The translations under genes and the position numbers were made by a program. From Bacteroidales bacterium (GTDB lineage: Bacteria; Bacteroidota; Bacteroidia; Bacteroidales; UBA12077): a stretch of DNA of 38,972 nucleotides. The DNA is taken from positions 1 through 38,972 of the forward strand of contig WTBR01000158.1 of the NCBI GenBank assembly GCA_013138975.1. Direction: 5' to 3'. Positions 16,463 through 26,132 of this stretch are shown in pieces. Position 1 is the stretch's first letter, and every line of letters begins with the position of its first letter. The notes beneath the pieces were generated by a model. That model was not told the origin of the DNA. It searched no databases and saw nothing but the letters and a program-made list of their open reading frames with translations.

Positions 16463-18115
16463 ATGCAGAAGAAATTAATAATCATTAGTTTAATAGCATT
16501 TTCTTTTCTTTTTGTTCAGTGTACAAAAAAGGACAACAAGGAAGATTCAATGCCTCAGACAAAAATTGAAAAGCTTTTGGCTAATTATGCTGATGTAAAA
16601 TTAGAAGTAGATTTGAATGCTTTAAGTGACAATCAGCAAAAGATGCTAGCACTGTTATATGAAGCAGCACAATTGATAGACGAACTTTATTGGGCGCAGA
16701 TATGCGAAAAAAAGGATGAAACAAAGCAAGTCATAACAGATGAAAATGTTATGAAGTATTTTAATATTAATTATGGACCATGGGACAGATTAAACGGAAT
16801 GGATCCATTTGTTGAAGGAGTAAATGAGAGATTTGAAGGGGCAAATTTTTATCCTAAAAACATGTCTTATCAGGAGTTTGAGGAATTTGCAAATTTAGAA
16901 AAGTATAATTCATATACATTAATTAGAAGAAACGAACTCGGTAGCTTACGTACGATACCATATCATCAAGCATATAAAGAAAAGCTGGATAAGATTGCAG
17001 AATTAATGAATAATGCAGCAGATTTATCTGATGATGAAGGGTTTAAGAAGTATCTTAAATTGCGTACTGAAGCATTGCTAACCGACAATTATTACGAAAG
17101 TGATATAGCCTGGATGCAAATGAAAGATAATTTAATTGATTTTGTTGTTGGGCCAATTGAAGACTTAGATGATAGATTGTATTATACAAAAGCATCTTAC
17201 CAGTCGATGATTTTAGTAAAAAATAAAGAATCAAGCAAAGATTTGGAGAAATATTCTCTGTTAGTACCATATCTGCAAAAAAATCTACCGGTTGATGCTA
17301 AATATAAAACTGAAATACCTGCAAAACTATCAGATATTATGGTTTACGACGTAATTAATTGTTCAGGATATTGGAATGCAGGAAGTAAGAAAATAGCAAT
17401 TACGCTACCTCTTGATGGACAAGTACAGTTTCAAGTAGGAAGTAGAAAATTGCAATTTAAAAATGTAATGGAGGCAAAATTCGAGAAGATTTTAATGCCA
17501 ATAAGTGAGTTGCTAATTGTAGAAGATCAACTTAAACATGTTAAATCAAAGGCATTTTTTGAAAATACAATGTTTTACGAAGTAGCTAGTGCCTTAGGAA
17601 TAAAAAACACGATAAATGATAAAGGTACTGTTCGTGATGCTTTAAAAGATCAGCATAATATTATTGGAGAATGCAAAAATGATATTTTAAGTTTGTTTTT
17701 TGTTACTAAACTGTATGAAATGGGAGAAATGAATGGGGGTAATTTAATGGATAATTATGTAACCTTTATGACTAATGTATTTAGGTCTGTTCGTTTTGGT
17801 ATCTCCAATGATCAGGGAGTTGCAAATATGATTCGGTTTTATTATTTTGAAGAATTGGGTGCTTTCACTCGTGATAAAAAAAGTGGAAAATACAGAATTG
17901 ATTTTGATAAAATGAAAAATGCGATGCGTAATTTCTCAGAAGATATTTTAGTAATTCAAGGCGATGGAGATTATGAGGCAGCCAAGAAATTAATTAATGA
18001 GAAAGGATTTATTAGAGACGATTTATTAAATGATTTATACAAAATTCAAAAGCAAAGAATACCAAAAGATATTGTATTTATTCAAGGTATAAATGAGGTT
18101 GGACTGGAAAATTAA
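16463..18115 (+). CDS. Lipoprotein resembling a dipeptidyl-peptidase III-type metallopeptidase, metal site apparently lost
   Basis: The 550-residue protein has a signal ending FVQC (Cys20), so it is a periplasmic or outer-membrane lipoprotein. Motifs YGPWDRLNGMDPF and GIKNTINDKGTVRDALKDQ resemble the M49-like zinc hydrolase family of Bacteroidota. As I recall it, that family has HEV[AS]HGLG followed by EEGKAD. Here the first motif reads YEVASALG (residues 372-379) and the second GECKND (402-407). Glu373 and Glu403 remain, but both metal-binding histidines are replaced by Tyr and Ser. The family call is from memory of the motifs and not a search. If correct, this is a pseudo-enzyme, perhaps a binding or regulatory protein. 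Confidence 0.7.
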   Translation: MQKKLIIISLIAFSFLFVQCTKKDNKEDSMPQTKIEKLLANYADVKLEVDLNALSDNQQKMLALLYEAAQLIDELYWAQICEKKDETKQVITDENVMKYFNINYGPWDRLNGMDPFVEGVNERFEGANFYPKNMSYQEFEEFANLEKYNSYTLIRRNELGSLRTIPYHQAYKEKLDKIAELMNNAADLSDDEGFKKYLKLRTEALLTDNYYESDIAWMQMKDNLIDFVVGPIEDLDDRLYYTKASYQSMILVKNKESSKDLEKYSLLVPYLQKNLPVDAKYKTEIPAKLSDIMVYDVINCSGYWNAGSKKIAITLPLDGQVQFQVGSRKLQFKNVMEAKFEKILMPISELLIVEDQLKHVKSKAFFENTMFYEVASALGIKNTINDKGTVRDALKDQHNIIGECKNDILSLFFVTKLYEMGEMNGGNLMDNYVTFMTNVFRSVRFGISNDQGVANMIRFYYFEELGAFTRDKKSGKYRIDFDKMKNAMRNFSEDILVIQGDGDYEAAKKLINEKGFIRDDLLNDLYKIQKQRIPKDIVFIQGINEVGLEN

Positions 18116-18117
18116 AC

Positions 18118-18145
18118 AAAAAAAGGGAGCAAAGCTCCCTTTTTT
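18118..18145. terminator. Bidirectional rho-independent terminator
   Basis: GGGAGC and GCTCCC flank a 3-nt AAA loop, with an A-run before and a T-run after. It therefore terminates transcription on both strands. It sits between the convergent genes ending at 18115 (+) and 18147 (-). Confidence 0.92.
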
Positions 18146-18146
18146 A

Positions 18147-18707
18147 TTAGTTTGTATCGTCATCTTTTTTTGGTGGATCAAATCCATATGCAATTCCTTT
18201 AACTTCGTACGTTGGTGGTTCTCCAAATCCCCCTATTGATTCTTCTTTTGTTACCAAAACAATCATACCTCCAAGTCTGGCTGCTTTTTTCTGAAGTCTT
18301 ATCATGGCACTCTTTTTTGCTGATTTAGCGCTTCTGCTTCCTTTGGATGAGCTTGATTCTATTTCACCCAATTCATATAAGCCTTCTACATCATTTTTTC
18401 GATCTGTAATAATTACGGTTTTCCAATCGCCTTCTGCAACCATCATCATAACAGGTTTATTGAAAACTTCTTTTCTTCCATTACTAAAAACAACTTTTTG
18501 AATTTGTTTTCTTTCTACGGTTATTGTTTCATCCGCACCTGGTGCGGTGTATCGAACTGATGCCGATGAAATATTTTTAACGTCAACAATTAATTTTCTC
18601 CTACCCAACATATATATAGTATCAAGCTTTACATTATCTTCTTGAGCAAATAAAGGCAAGCTCATTATAATTGCTAAGCTTCCTATAATAATTTTTTTCA
18701 TTTCCAT
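18147..18707 (-). CDS. Secreted protein of unknown function
   Basis: The 186-residue protein has a Sec signal peptide (MKKIIIGSLAIIMSLPLFAQ region). The mature part begins with beta-strands, including DTIYMLGRRKLIVDVK and a segment around VERKQIQKVVFSNGRKE that resembles small Bacteroidota proteins tracking a surface or membrane parameter. It then has a Ser/Lys-rich linker (SSSSKGSRSAKSAKKSA) and AARLGGMIVLV. The C-terminus is charged. I cannot assign a family. The start could be the ATG at 18707 or the one two codons later. It is convergent with the upstream lipoprotein gene and divergent from plsC. Confidence 0.75.
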   Translation of the reverse strand: MEMKKIIIGSLAIIMSLPLFAQEDNVKLDTIYMLGRRKLIVDVKNISSASVRYTAPGADETITVERKQIQKVVFSNGRKEVFNKPVMMMVAEGDWKTVIITDRKNDVEGLYELGEIESSSSKGSRSAKSAKKSAMIRLQKKAARLGGMIVLVTKEESIGGFGEPPTYEVKGIAYGFDPPKKDDDTN

Positions 18708-18840
18708 GATTTAGTAATTTCAGTTTTAAAATGGTTGTTCTTAATTTTTTTGTGAAATTAAGAAGTAAAAGTTAATATTCAAAAAATATACCAATTTTGA
18801 AAATAATTTATAGTGAAAACAAATAATTAAATAAAAACGA

Positions 18841-18848
18841 TATTTTTG
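18841..18848 (+). promoter_or_regulatory. Possible -7 promoter box for plsC
   Basis: TATTTTTG fits the Bacteroidota -7 consensus TAnnTTTG and lies 27 bp before the plsC start. No TTG is found at the usual -33 spacing, so the call is tentative. Confidence 0.4.
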
Positions 18849-18875
18849 CATTAATTAATTTAGTAAGTAATTGAA

Positions 18876-19625
18876 ATGAAGAAAACTATATTTTCAGTTT
18901 ATGTATACCTAATAATGATAGTTACAGCATTGGTACTTTGGTTACCTTTTGTTATAATTTGGTTATTTACAGTGTTATTCGATAAAAGATTAATAATATT
19001 ACATTATTTTGCTAATTTTTGGGGTGGATTATTAACAATATTGGTTCCAGGATGGAAATTAAAGTTAATTGGTAAAGAGAAATTAAATAATAAAGCAAAA
19101 ATAATTGTTGCTAATCATCAATCTCAAGAAGATATTTTATTGATTTATCGACTTGGTGTTCCATTTCGCTGGATCTCAAAAGCTGAAGTTTTTAAAACAC
19201 CAATCTATGGTTGGTTAATGGCTCTGAAAGGTGATATAAAACTTCATAGATTTAGTAAATCGAGCATTAAACAAATGTTTATTGATGCTGAAAAAGTTCT
19301 TAGAAAAGGATGTATAATTACTATTTTCCCAGAAGGAACCAGATCGAAAACAGGTAAATTGGGAAAATTTAAGGAAGGTGCTTTTAAATTAGCACAAAAT
19401 GCAGAAATACCAATTGTACCAATTGTAATTTATGGAACAGGTACAACGCTGATTTACCCAAATAGACAATTTAAAGGAAAACATGAAGTTATTGTTAAGG
19501 TACTTGATGAAATTCCATACGAAGAAATTAAAGACAAAGACACAGGTGAACTTGCAAATCAGGTAAAAGATTTGATAGAATTAGAATTAAATAAGCTTAA
19601 ATTGTTATATAATGGAAGCGAATAA
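18876..19625 (+). CDS. plsC: 1-acyl-sn-glycerol-3-phosphate acyltransferase
   Basis: PlsC acylates lysophosphatidic acid to phosphatidic acid in membrane lipid synthesis. The 249-residue protein has an N-terminal membrane segment of ~45 residues. The catalytic NHQSQED (Asn80-Asp86, the NHx4D box) follows, then FPEGTRSKTG at 151-160, which binds glycerol phosphate. IPIVPIVIYGTG is the third family motif. Its last 14 bp overlap the next gene, the membrane MutS-like protein. Confidence 0.94.
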   Translation: MKKTIFSVYVYLIMIVTALVLWLPFVIIWLFTVLFDKRLIILHYFANFWGGLLTILVPGWKLKLIGKEKLNNKAKIIVANHQSQEDILLIYRLGVPFRWISKAEVFKTPIYGWLMALKGDIKLHRFSKSSIKQMFIDAEKVLRKGCIITIFPEGTRSKTGKLGKFKEGAFKLAQNAEIPIVPIVIYGTGTTLIYPNRQFKGKHEVIVKVLDEIPYEEIKDKDTGELANQVKDLIELELNKLKLLYNGSE

Positions 19626-21417
19626 GCAAAGAGAAACTTATCAAAAACGTGTTAATTTATTTACACATAAATATTCAGAGATTAAAAGAAATCTTGTCGT
19701 CTTAAGCTTTTTAAGATTCTTCACCTTTATTTTGACAGTAACTTTAGTAGTTCTATTAGTTAAGGAATTTAGTTTTATCTTATTGGGATTAATATTATTT
19801 TCATTTGCTTCATTTATTTTCTTAGTACTTTACTATTTTAAAAGAACCGATATTTTAAATCATTTTAAAAATCTGATTAAAATTAATAAAGACGAGATTG
19901 ATGGTCTAAATAATGATTTCTCTAAATTTTATAATGGTGAAAATTATATTAGTCGAGATCATGAATATTCATACGATTTAGATTTATTTGGTGAAGGTTC
20001 ATTATTTCAATATTTGAACAGAACAATAACCCTGATTGGGCGAGAACTTTTGGCAAATAGATTATTAAATGTTAATAGAGTAAAAGCTTCTGTATTAGAA
20101 AAGAGGCAGGAGGTTATAAAAGAATTAAAGCCTAGAATAGATTGGCGGCATAATTTTTTGGCAACAGGATATTCATGTCCGGTTGCGGAAGAAGATAAAA
20201 AAAGTATAGAAAATTGGATTAATGATCCGGTTTATTTCATAAAGAAAACCTTATTTAAAATAATAGTTGTTTTATTACCAGCAATAACTTTGTTGTTTAT
20301 TGGACTTTATATAGCTGGAATATCTCATTATGTATGGTTCTCAACATTAGCTCTTTTTCAATTATTCTTTGCAAGTGCAATGATTCGCAGAACAAATAAA
20401 GAACAGAATAGAGTTTCCAAGGGACTAGGAATATTGCGAAATTATTCAAAACTAATAAAACTCATAGAACCAGAGGTTTTTAATTCTGAAATATTAAAAG
20501 ATTTACAAAAAGACTTACAGACAGAATCAGTTCGTGCTGAATTTGCATTTAGAAAATTGATTAAAATTATTGATGCATTTGATACTCGTTTAAATATATT
20601 CCTCGGCTTTATATTAAATGCAACATTAATGTGGGATTTGTATTCTTTAATGCGTTTGGAAAGATGGAAAGTAAAGTATGGAGAAAATATAAAAAAATGG
20701 GTGCACATTATTGCAGAATTTGATTTTTATTGTAGTATGGCAAATTACAGTTATAATAATCCTGATTTTGTTTTTCCGAAAGTTTCCGATAATAAAGTAT
20801 TAAATTCTCAAGAATTAGGACATCCCTTAATCCCTAAATTAGAACGTGTAAATAATGATTTTATAATTAATAAAACAGGGGAAATAGATATTATTACAGG
20901 CGCTAATATGGCAGGTAAAAGTACATTCTTAAGAACTATTGGCATTAATTTAATTCTTGCTATGACAGGTGTTCCTGTTTGTGCTAAAAAGTTTGAGTTT
21001 CGATTAATGGATTTATTTTCAGGAATGCGAACAGCCGATTCACTTAAAGAAAACGAATCGTATTTTTATGCAGAATTAAAAAGATTGAAGAACATAATAG
21101 AAAAACTAAAGCAAGGGCAACAAGCATTTATATTATTAGATGAAATTCTTAAAGGAACAAACTCTATTGATAAAGCTGAAGGTTCATGGAAGTTTGTAGA
21201 ACATTTAATAAGTTTGAAAGCAACAGGAATAGTTGCGACGCATGATTTAACATTATGTAAACTTGATAATAAATACCCTGATAATATCAAAAATAAGTGT
21301 TTTGAAGTTGAAATTAATTCTGATAAAATCTTATTTGATTATAAACTTCGACAAGGAGTTACACAAAATATGAATGCTTCATTATTAATGAAACAAATGG
21401 GAATATTTTCTGATTAA
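19612..21417 (+). CDS. Membrane-anchored MutS-like ATPase
   Basis: The 601-residue protein combines predicted membrane spans with a MutS C-terminal ATPase. Two hydrophobic segments lie at ~32-83 and two more at ~207-250. The ATPase has Walker A GANMAGKST (Lys436) and LFSGMRTADSLKENESYFYAEL. Walker B is FILLDEILKGTNS (Asp510, Glu511), followed by VATHDLTL. The mismatch-binding domain I of MutS (Phe-x-Glu) is absent, so it is not a mismatch-recognition MutS. There is no Smr nuclease domain either. It overlaps plsC by 14 bp, so the two are co-expressed. Related membrane MutS-like proteins occur in Bacteroidota, and I know of no established role. Confidence 0.85.
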   Translation: MEANKQRETYQKRVNLFTHKYSEIKRNLVVLSFLRFFTFILTVTLVVLLVKEFSFILLGLILFSFASFIFLVLYYFKRTDILNHFKNLIKINKDEIDGLNNDFSKFYNGENYISRDHEYSYDLDLFGEGSLFQYLNRTITLIGRELLANRLLNVNRVKASVLEKRQEVIKELKPRIDWRHNFLATGYSCPVAEEDKKSIENWINDPVYFIKKTLFKIIVVLLPAITLLFIGLYIAGISHYVWFSTLALFQLFFASAMIRRTNKEQNRVSKGLGILRNYSKLIKLIEPEVFNSEILKDLQKDLQTESVRAEFAFRKLIKIIDAFDTRLNIFLGFILNATLMWDLYSLMRLERWKVKYGENIKKWVHIIAEFDFYCSMANYSYNNPDFVFPKVSDNKVLNSQELGHPLIPKLERVNNDFIINKTGEIDIITGANMAGKSTFLRTIGINLILAMTGVPVCAKKFEFRLMDLFSGMRTADSLKENESYFYAELKRLKNIIEKLKQGQQAFILLDEILKGTNSIDKAEGSWKFVEHLISLKATGIVATHDLTLCKLDNKYPDNIKNKCFEVEINSDKILFDYKLRQGVTQNMNASLLMKQMGIFSD

Positions 21418-21569
21418 TATTTTTCAACAATTTACATGTTTATTATTTGTTGATTTTTAATTATTTTGTGAAGATTTTTGATTTATCAACTACATTAAAA
21501 TCTTGCCTGTTGATAAACAAATTCTATAGGAATTTTTCTTTTATTTATATTTACAGAAAATTAGATTAG

Positions 21570-23399
21570 ATGACGGCTATATACACAGAAGACAGTATTC
21601 GTACTCTCGATTGGAAGGAACATATTAGGAAACGACCGGGGATGTATATCGGAAAATTAGGTGATGGTTCTTCGCAGGATGATGGGATTTACGTATTGCT
21701 AAAGGAAGTTATGGATAATTCCATCGATGAATTCATGATGGGAAATGGGAAAACGATAGATATTGAGATGACCAATAGTTATGTTAAAGTTCGTGATTAT
21801 GGTCGTGGAATACCTTTAGGAAAATTACTGGATGTTGCTTCTAAAATGAATACCGGAGCAAAATATGATTCTAAAGCATTTAAAAAATCGGTGGGATTAA
21901 ACGGAGTTGGTATAAAAGCAGTAAATGCATTATCATCTAGTTTTAAAATAGAAGCTTTTCGCGAAGGTGAAAGAAAAAGCATTGAGTTTAATACTGGTGA
22001 AGTAGTTAATGATGAAGATATTCAGAAAACATCTGAAAAGAACGGAACATTAACAACTTTTGTGCCCGATAGGGATATTTTTGGTGAATATCATTATATT
22101 GAAGAATATGTTGTAGCTCTTATTAAGAATTATGTTTTCTTAAATGCAGGACTAACAGTAAAACTTAACGGGGAAAAGTATTTTTCTGAAAATGGACTTC
22201 GAGATCTTTTAGATCAGAATATGAGTTCTGAAGGATTATATCCGATAATTCATATTAAAAGTGAAGATATTGAAGTAGCGATTACACATGGTAATCAATA
22301 TGGTGAGGAGTATTATAGTTTTGTTAACGGTCAGCACACTACACAAGGTGGATCTCACCTAATAGCTTTTCGTGAAGCCTATGTTAAAACAATTCGCGAG
22401 TTTTATAAAAAGGATTTTGAGCCTTCAGATATTAGAGCATCAATTGTTGCCGCAGTTAGTATTAAAGTAGAAGAACCCGTATTCGAATCCCAAACAAAAA
22501 CAAAACTTGGATCAAAAAATATTGCTCCAAATGGCCCTTCTGTCAGGAATTTTATTGCTGATTTCTTAAAAAAAGAACTTGATAATTTTCTGCATAGAAA
22601 TAGTGAAATTGCAGATGCTTTGCATAATAAAATTATTGAATCAGAAAAAGAGAGAAAAGCGATTTCCGGCATTAAAAAATTAGCTAAACAAAGAGCTAAA
22701 AAAGCAAGTCTTCATAATAAAAAATTACGCGATTGCAGAGTGCATTTTAATTCGAATGCAGAACGTAAAGAAGAAACAATGATTTTTATTACCGAGGGAG
22801 ATTCAGCCAGCGGGTCAATAACTAAATCGCGGGATGTAAATACTCAAGCTGTTTTTAGTTTGAAAGGGAAACCATTAAATACTTTTGGTTTAACTAAGAA
22901 AATTGTTTACGAAAACGAAGAATTTAATTTATTACAAGCTGCATTAAATATAGAAGAGGGGATTGAAAGTTTAAGATATAATAATGTAATAATTGCAACC
23001 GATGCCGATGTGGATGGCATGCACATTAGATTATTGTTAATAACATTTTTCTTGCAATTCTTTCCAGATCTTGTTAAAAATGGACATCTTTATATTTTAC
23101 AAACTCCATTATTTAGAGTGCGAAATAAAAAAGAAACCAAGTACTGTTATAGCGATGAGGAAAAATCAAAAGCAATTAAAAAGCTGAAGAATAATCCAGA
23201 AATAACAAGATTTAAAGGTTTAGGTGAAATATCTCCAAATGAATTTAAACATTTCATTGGAAAGGATATTCGATTAGATCCGGTAAGTTTACGTAAAGAA
23301 GATGCTGTTAAAGATTTATTGGCATTTTATATGGGTAAAAATACACCTGAAAGACAGGATTTTATTGTTGAGAATCTTAAAGTTGAGCTTGACGATTAA
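21570..23399 (+). CDS. parE: DNA topoisomerase IV subunit B
   Basis: ParE is the ATPase subunit of topoisomerase IV, which decatenates replicated chromosomes. The 609-residue protein has the GHKL ATP site with RKRPGMYIG, EVMDNSIDEF and DYGRGIP. The transducer domain follows, then the TOPRIM domain with EGDSASGSI (Glu409 onward) and DADVDGMHIR. The length, without the long gyrase insert, and the immediate parC gene downstream (43-bp gap) point to topoisomerase IV and not gyrase. Confidence 0.93.
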   Translation: MTAIYTEDSIRTLDWKEHIRKRPGMYIGKLGDGSSQDDGIYVLLKEVMDNSIDEFMMGNGKTIDIEMTNSYVKVRDYGRGIPLGKLLDVASKMNTGAKYDSKAFKKSVGLNGVGIKAVNALSSSFKIEAFREGERKSIEFNTGEVVNDEDIQKTSEKNGTLTTFVPDRDIFGEYHYIEEYVVALIKNYVFLNAGLTVKLNGEKYFSENGLRDLLDQNMSSEGLYPIIHIKSEDIEVAITHGNQYGEEYYSFVNGQHTTQGGSHLIAFREAYVKTIREFYKKDFEPSDIRASIVAAVSIKVEEPVFESQTKTKLGSKNIAPNGPSVRNFIADFLKKELDNFLHRNSEIADALHNKIIESEKERKAISGIKKLAKQRAKKASLHNKKLRDCRVHFNSNAERKEETMIFITEGDSASGSITKSRDVNTQAVFSLKGKPLNTFGLTKKIVYENEEFNLLQAALNIEEGIESLRYNNVIIATDADVDGMHIRLLLITFFLQFFPDLVKNGHLYILQTPLFRVRNKKETKYCYSDEEKSKAIKKLKNNPEITRFKGLGEISPNEFKHFIGKDIRLDPVSLRKEDAVKDLLAFYMGKNTPERQDFIVENLKVELDD

Positions 23400-23442
23400 T
23401 ATAATAATATAGTTTGATCAATTAATAGATATTGTTGTAAGA

Positions 23443-26082
23443 ATGAGTAACGAGAATAAGGAAAATACAGATCAAAAAAACAGTGAAGAGTTGGAACTGA
23501 ATTCAGAGGTATCCGATAATGAAAAACAAAGTAAAGAGATGCATAAGATTGTGCATTTATCAGGAATGTATAAGGATTGGTTTCTTGATTATGCATCATA
23601 TGTAATTTTAGAAAGAGCAGTTCCTCATTTATATGATGGTTTAAAACCTGTTCATCGTCGAATTTTACATGCAATGAAAAAATTGGATGATGGCAGATAT
23701 AATAAGGTGGCCAATATAATTGGTTTTACAATGCAATTTCATCCTCACGGTGATGCTTCAATTGGAGATGCTTTGGTTCAGCTAGGACAAAAAGATTTAT
23801 TAATTGATGCTCAAGGAAACTGGGGAAATATTTTAACCGGTGACGGTGCTGCTGCTGCCAGATATATTGAAGCAAGATTATCAAAATTCGCTTTGGATGT
23901 TGTTTTTAACCCAAAAACAACGGAATGGAAAAAATCATACGATGGAAGAAACGAAGAACCTGTGTCTTTACCTGTTAAGTTCCCTTTGCTTTTAGCTCAA
24001 GGCGTTGAAGGTATTGCAGTTGGTCTTGCATCAAAAATATTACCTCATAATTTTAATGAATTAATCGATGCAGCAATTGCTTATTTAAAAGGGAAAAGCT
24101 TTGAGTTGTTTCCTGATTTTTTAACCGGAGGAATTGCTGATTTTAGTAAATATAATGAAGGGATTCGCGGAGGTTCAGTTAAAGTAAGAGCAAAAATTGA
24201 AAAAGAAGATAAGAAAACACTTAAGATAACAGAACTTCCTTATGGTAGAACCACCCAAAGTCTTATCGATTCAATCATAAAGGTAATTGATAAAGGAAAG
24301 ATTAAAATCAGAAAAATTGATGATAATACAGCCGAATTTGTAGAAATATTGATTCATCTTCATGCTGGCACGTCTCCTGATCAAACTATTGATGCTCTTT
24401 ATGCTTTTACCGATTGTGAGATTTCAATATCACCAAACTCATGTGTAATTGAAAATAATAAACCTGTTTTCCTTGGAGTAACTGAAATGTTAAAATATTC
24501 GGCAGATAATACTGTTGAATTATTAAAAAAGGAACTTCAAATTAGAATGAATGAATTGCATGAATCTTGGCATCTTTCATCATTGGAGAAAATATTTATT
24601 GAGAATAGAATTTATCATGATATTGAGGAGTGTGAAACTTGGAAATCTGTTATTGAAACTATCGATAAGGGTCTCGACCCGTTTAAAAAAATGTTATCAC
24701 GTGCAGTAACTGAGGAGGATATTGTAAAACTTACTGAGATTAAAATTAAGCGCATAACAAGATTTGACGTTAAAAAGGCTGATGAATATATTAAAGGTGT
24801 TGAAGCGGAAATAAAAGTTGTTCAAAATCATTTAGATAATATAATCGATTATACGATTAATTATTATAAGCAAATTCGAAAAAAACATGGTGATGGCCGT
24901 GATCGTAAAACAGAAATCCGGAATCTTGATTCAATAGCTGCAACACAGGTAGTTGTTGCTAACGAAAAGCTTTATGTTAACCGTGCTGAGGGATTTATTG
25001 GCACAGGTCTTAAAAAAGATGAATATATAAGTGAATGTTCAGATATTGATGAGATAATTGTATTTCTTCGTGATGGGAAATATGTAATTACTAAAGCCGA
25101 TGATAAAGTATTTGTTGGACCAGACATTATTCATGTAGCCGTGTTTAAACGAAATGATGATCGTACCATTTATAATGTAATTTATCGCGATGGAGTAAAT
25201 GGTGCAATTATGATTAAACGATGTGCTATAAAAGGAATAACAAGAGATAAAGACTACTATATTACAAAAGGGACAAAAGGATCAACAGTATTGTATATGA
25301 CAGCGAATCCGAATGGAGAAGCTGAGATCGTTAAAGTTTCTTTACGTCCACGTCCACGGTTAAAAAAACCTATTTTCGAATTTGATTTTAGCGAGCTTGC
25401 AATTAAGGGTCGTCAATCAATGGGTAATATTTTAACGAAATACGCATTACATAAAATTGTGCTGAAAGATGAAGGAGTTTCAACTTTGGGTGACAGGAAA
25501 ATTTGGTTTGAAGAAGAAGTATTGCGTTTAAACGCTGATGGGAGAGGAAATTATTTGGGTGAATTTCATGGCGACGATAAAATTCTTGTAATAACAAAAT
25601 CAGGAAAATACAGATTGACAAATTATGATTTGGTGAATCATTTTGAAGATGATATATTCATTGTTGAGAAATTTAGAGCAGAGAAAATATTCTCAGCAGT
25701 TTATTATGATGCTGATTTGGAATACCATTATGTTAAAAGATTTACTATTGATCTTATAGATAAATTAACTAGTTTTATAGGTGAAAATAAAGAGTCGCAG
25801 TTAATAAAACTTACTGAGCTTGAATACCCCAGACTAGAAGTTTCATTTGGAGGATCGCATAAAACTCGTGAAAATGAGATAATTGAAGTGGCTGAATTTA
25901 TTGGAATTAAGAGTTATAAAGCCAGAGGGAAACGTCTATCTAATTATGAGGTAAAAGTAATTAATGAGCTTGAACCTTTAATTATTAAAGAAGACGAGCC
26001 GGTAGTTGATGAGACCATTGATGAAATTAATGATGAAGATACATCTCAAATGAGTTTATTTGAAAATGGTAATAAAGAATAA
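23443..26082 (+). CDS. parC: DNA topoisomerase IV subunit A
   Basis: ParC is the DNA-cleaving subunit that pairs with the upstream ParE. After an acidic, charged N-terminal extension of about 30 residues come DWFLDYASYVILERAVP and the winged helix with GLKPVHRRIL. FHPHGDASIGDALV is the region where quinolone resistance changes occur. The catalytic Tyr141 is in AAARYIEARL. The C-terminal part (about 500-830) forms the repeated beta-pinwheel that wraps DNA. The final ~40 residues are acidic. The 879-residue length suits Bacteroidota ParC. Confidence 0.94.
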   Translation: MSNENKENTDQKNSEELELNSEVSDNEKQSKEMHKIVHLSGMYKDWFLDYASYVILERAVPHLYDGLKPVHRRILHAMKKLDDGRYNKVANIIGFTMQFHPHGDASIGDALVQLGQKDLLIDAQGNWGNILTGDGAAAARYIEARLSKFALDVVFNPKTTEWKKSYDGRNEEPVSLPVKFPLLLAQGVEGIAVGLASKILPHNFNELIDAAIAYLKGKSFELFPDFLTGGIADFSKYNEGIRGGSVKVRAKIEKEDKKTLKITELPYGRTTQSLIDSIIKVIDKGKIKIRKIDDNTAEFVEILIHLHAGTSPDQTIDALYAFTDCEISISPNSCVIENNKPVFLGVTEMLKYSADNTVELLKKELQIRMNELHESWHLSSLEKIFIENRIYHDIEECETWKSVIETIDKGLDPFKKMLSRAVTEEDIVKLTEIKIKRITRFDVKKADEYIKGVEAEIKVVQNHLDNIIDYTINYYKQIRKKHGDGRDRKTEIRNLDSIAATQVVVANEKLYVNRAEGFIGTGLKKDEYISECSDIDEIIVFLRDGKYVITKADDKVFVGPDIIHVAVFKRNDDRTIYNVIYRDGVNGAIMIKRCAIKGITRDKDYYITKGTKGSTVLYMTANPNGEAEIVKVSLRPRPRLKKPIFEFDFSELAIKGRQSMGNILTKYALHKIVLKDEGVSTLGDRKIWFEEEVLRLNADGRGNYLGEFHGDDKILVITKSGKYRLTNYDLVNHFEDDIFIVEKFRAEKIFSAVYYDADLEYHYVKRFTIDLIDKLTSFIGENKESQLIKLTELEYPRLEVSFGGSHKTRENEIIEVAEFIGIKSYKARGKRLSNYEVKVINELEPLIIKEDEPVVDETIDEINDEDTSQMSLFENGNKE

Positions 26083-26132
26083 GTTTTATCAAAGAGTTTT
26101 TTTTGTATATTTAATTTCTAAAATTTAAGAAT

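Noticed and set aside
21570..26082. Gyrase (gyrB/gyrA) instead of topoisomerase IV
   Set aside because: The B subunit is short and the two genes are adjacent in parE-parC order. The A subunit tail is long and acidic, but no clear GyrA box was seen, so topoisomerase IV is favoured.
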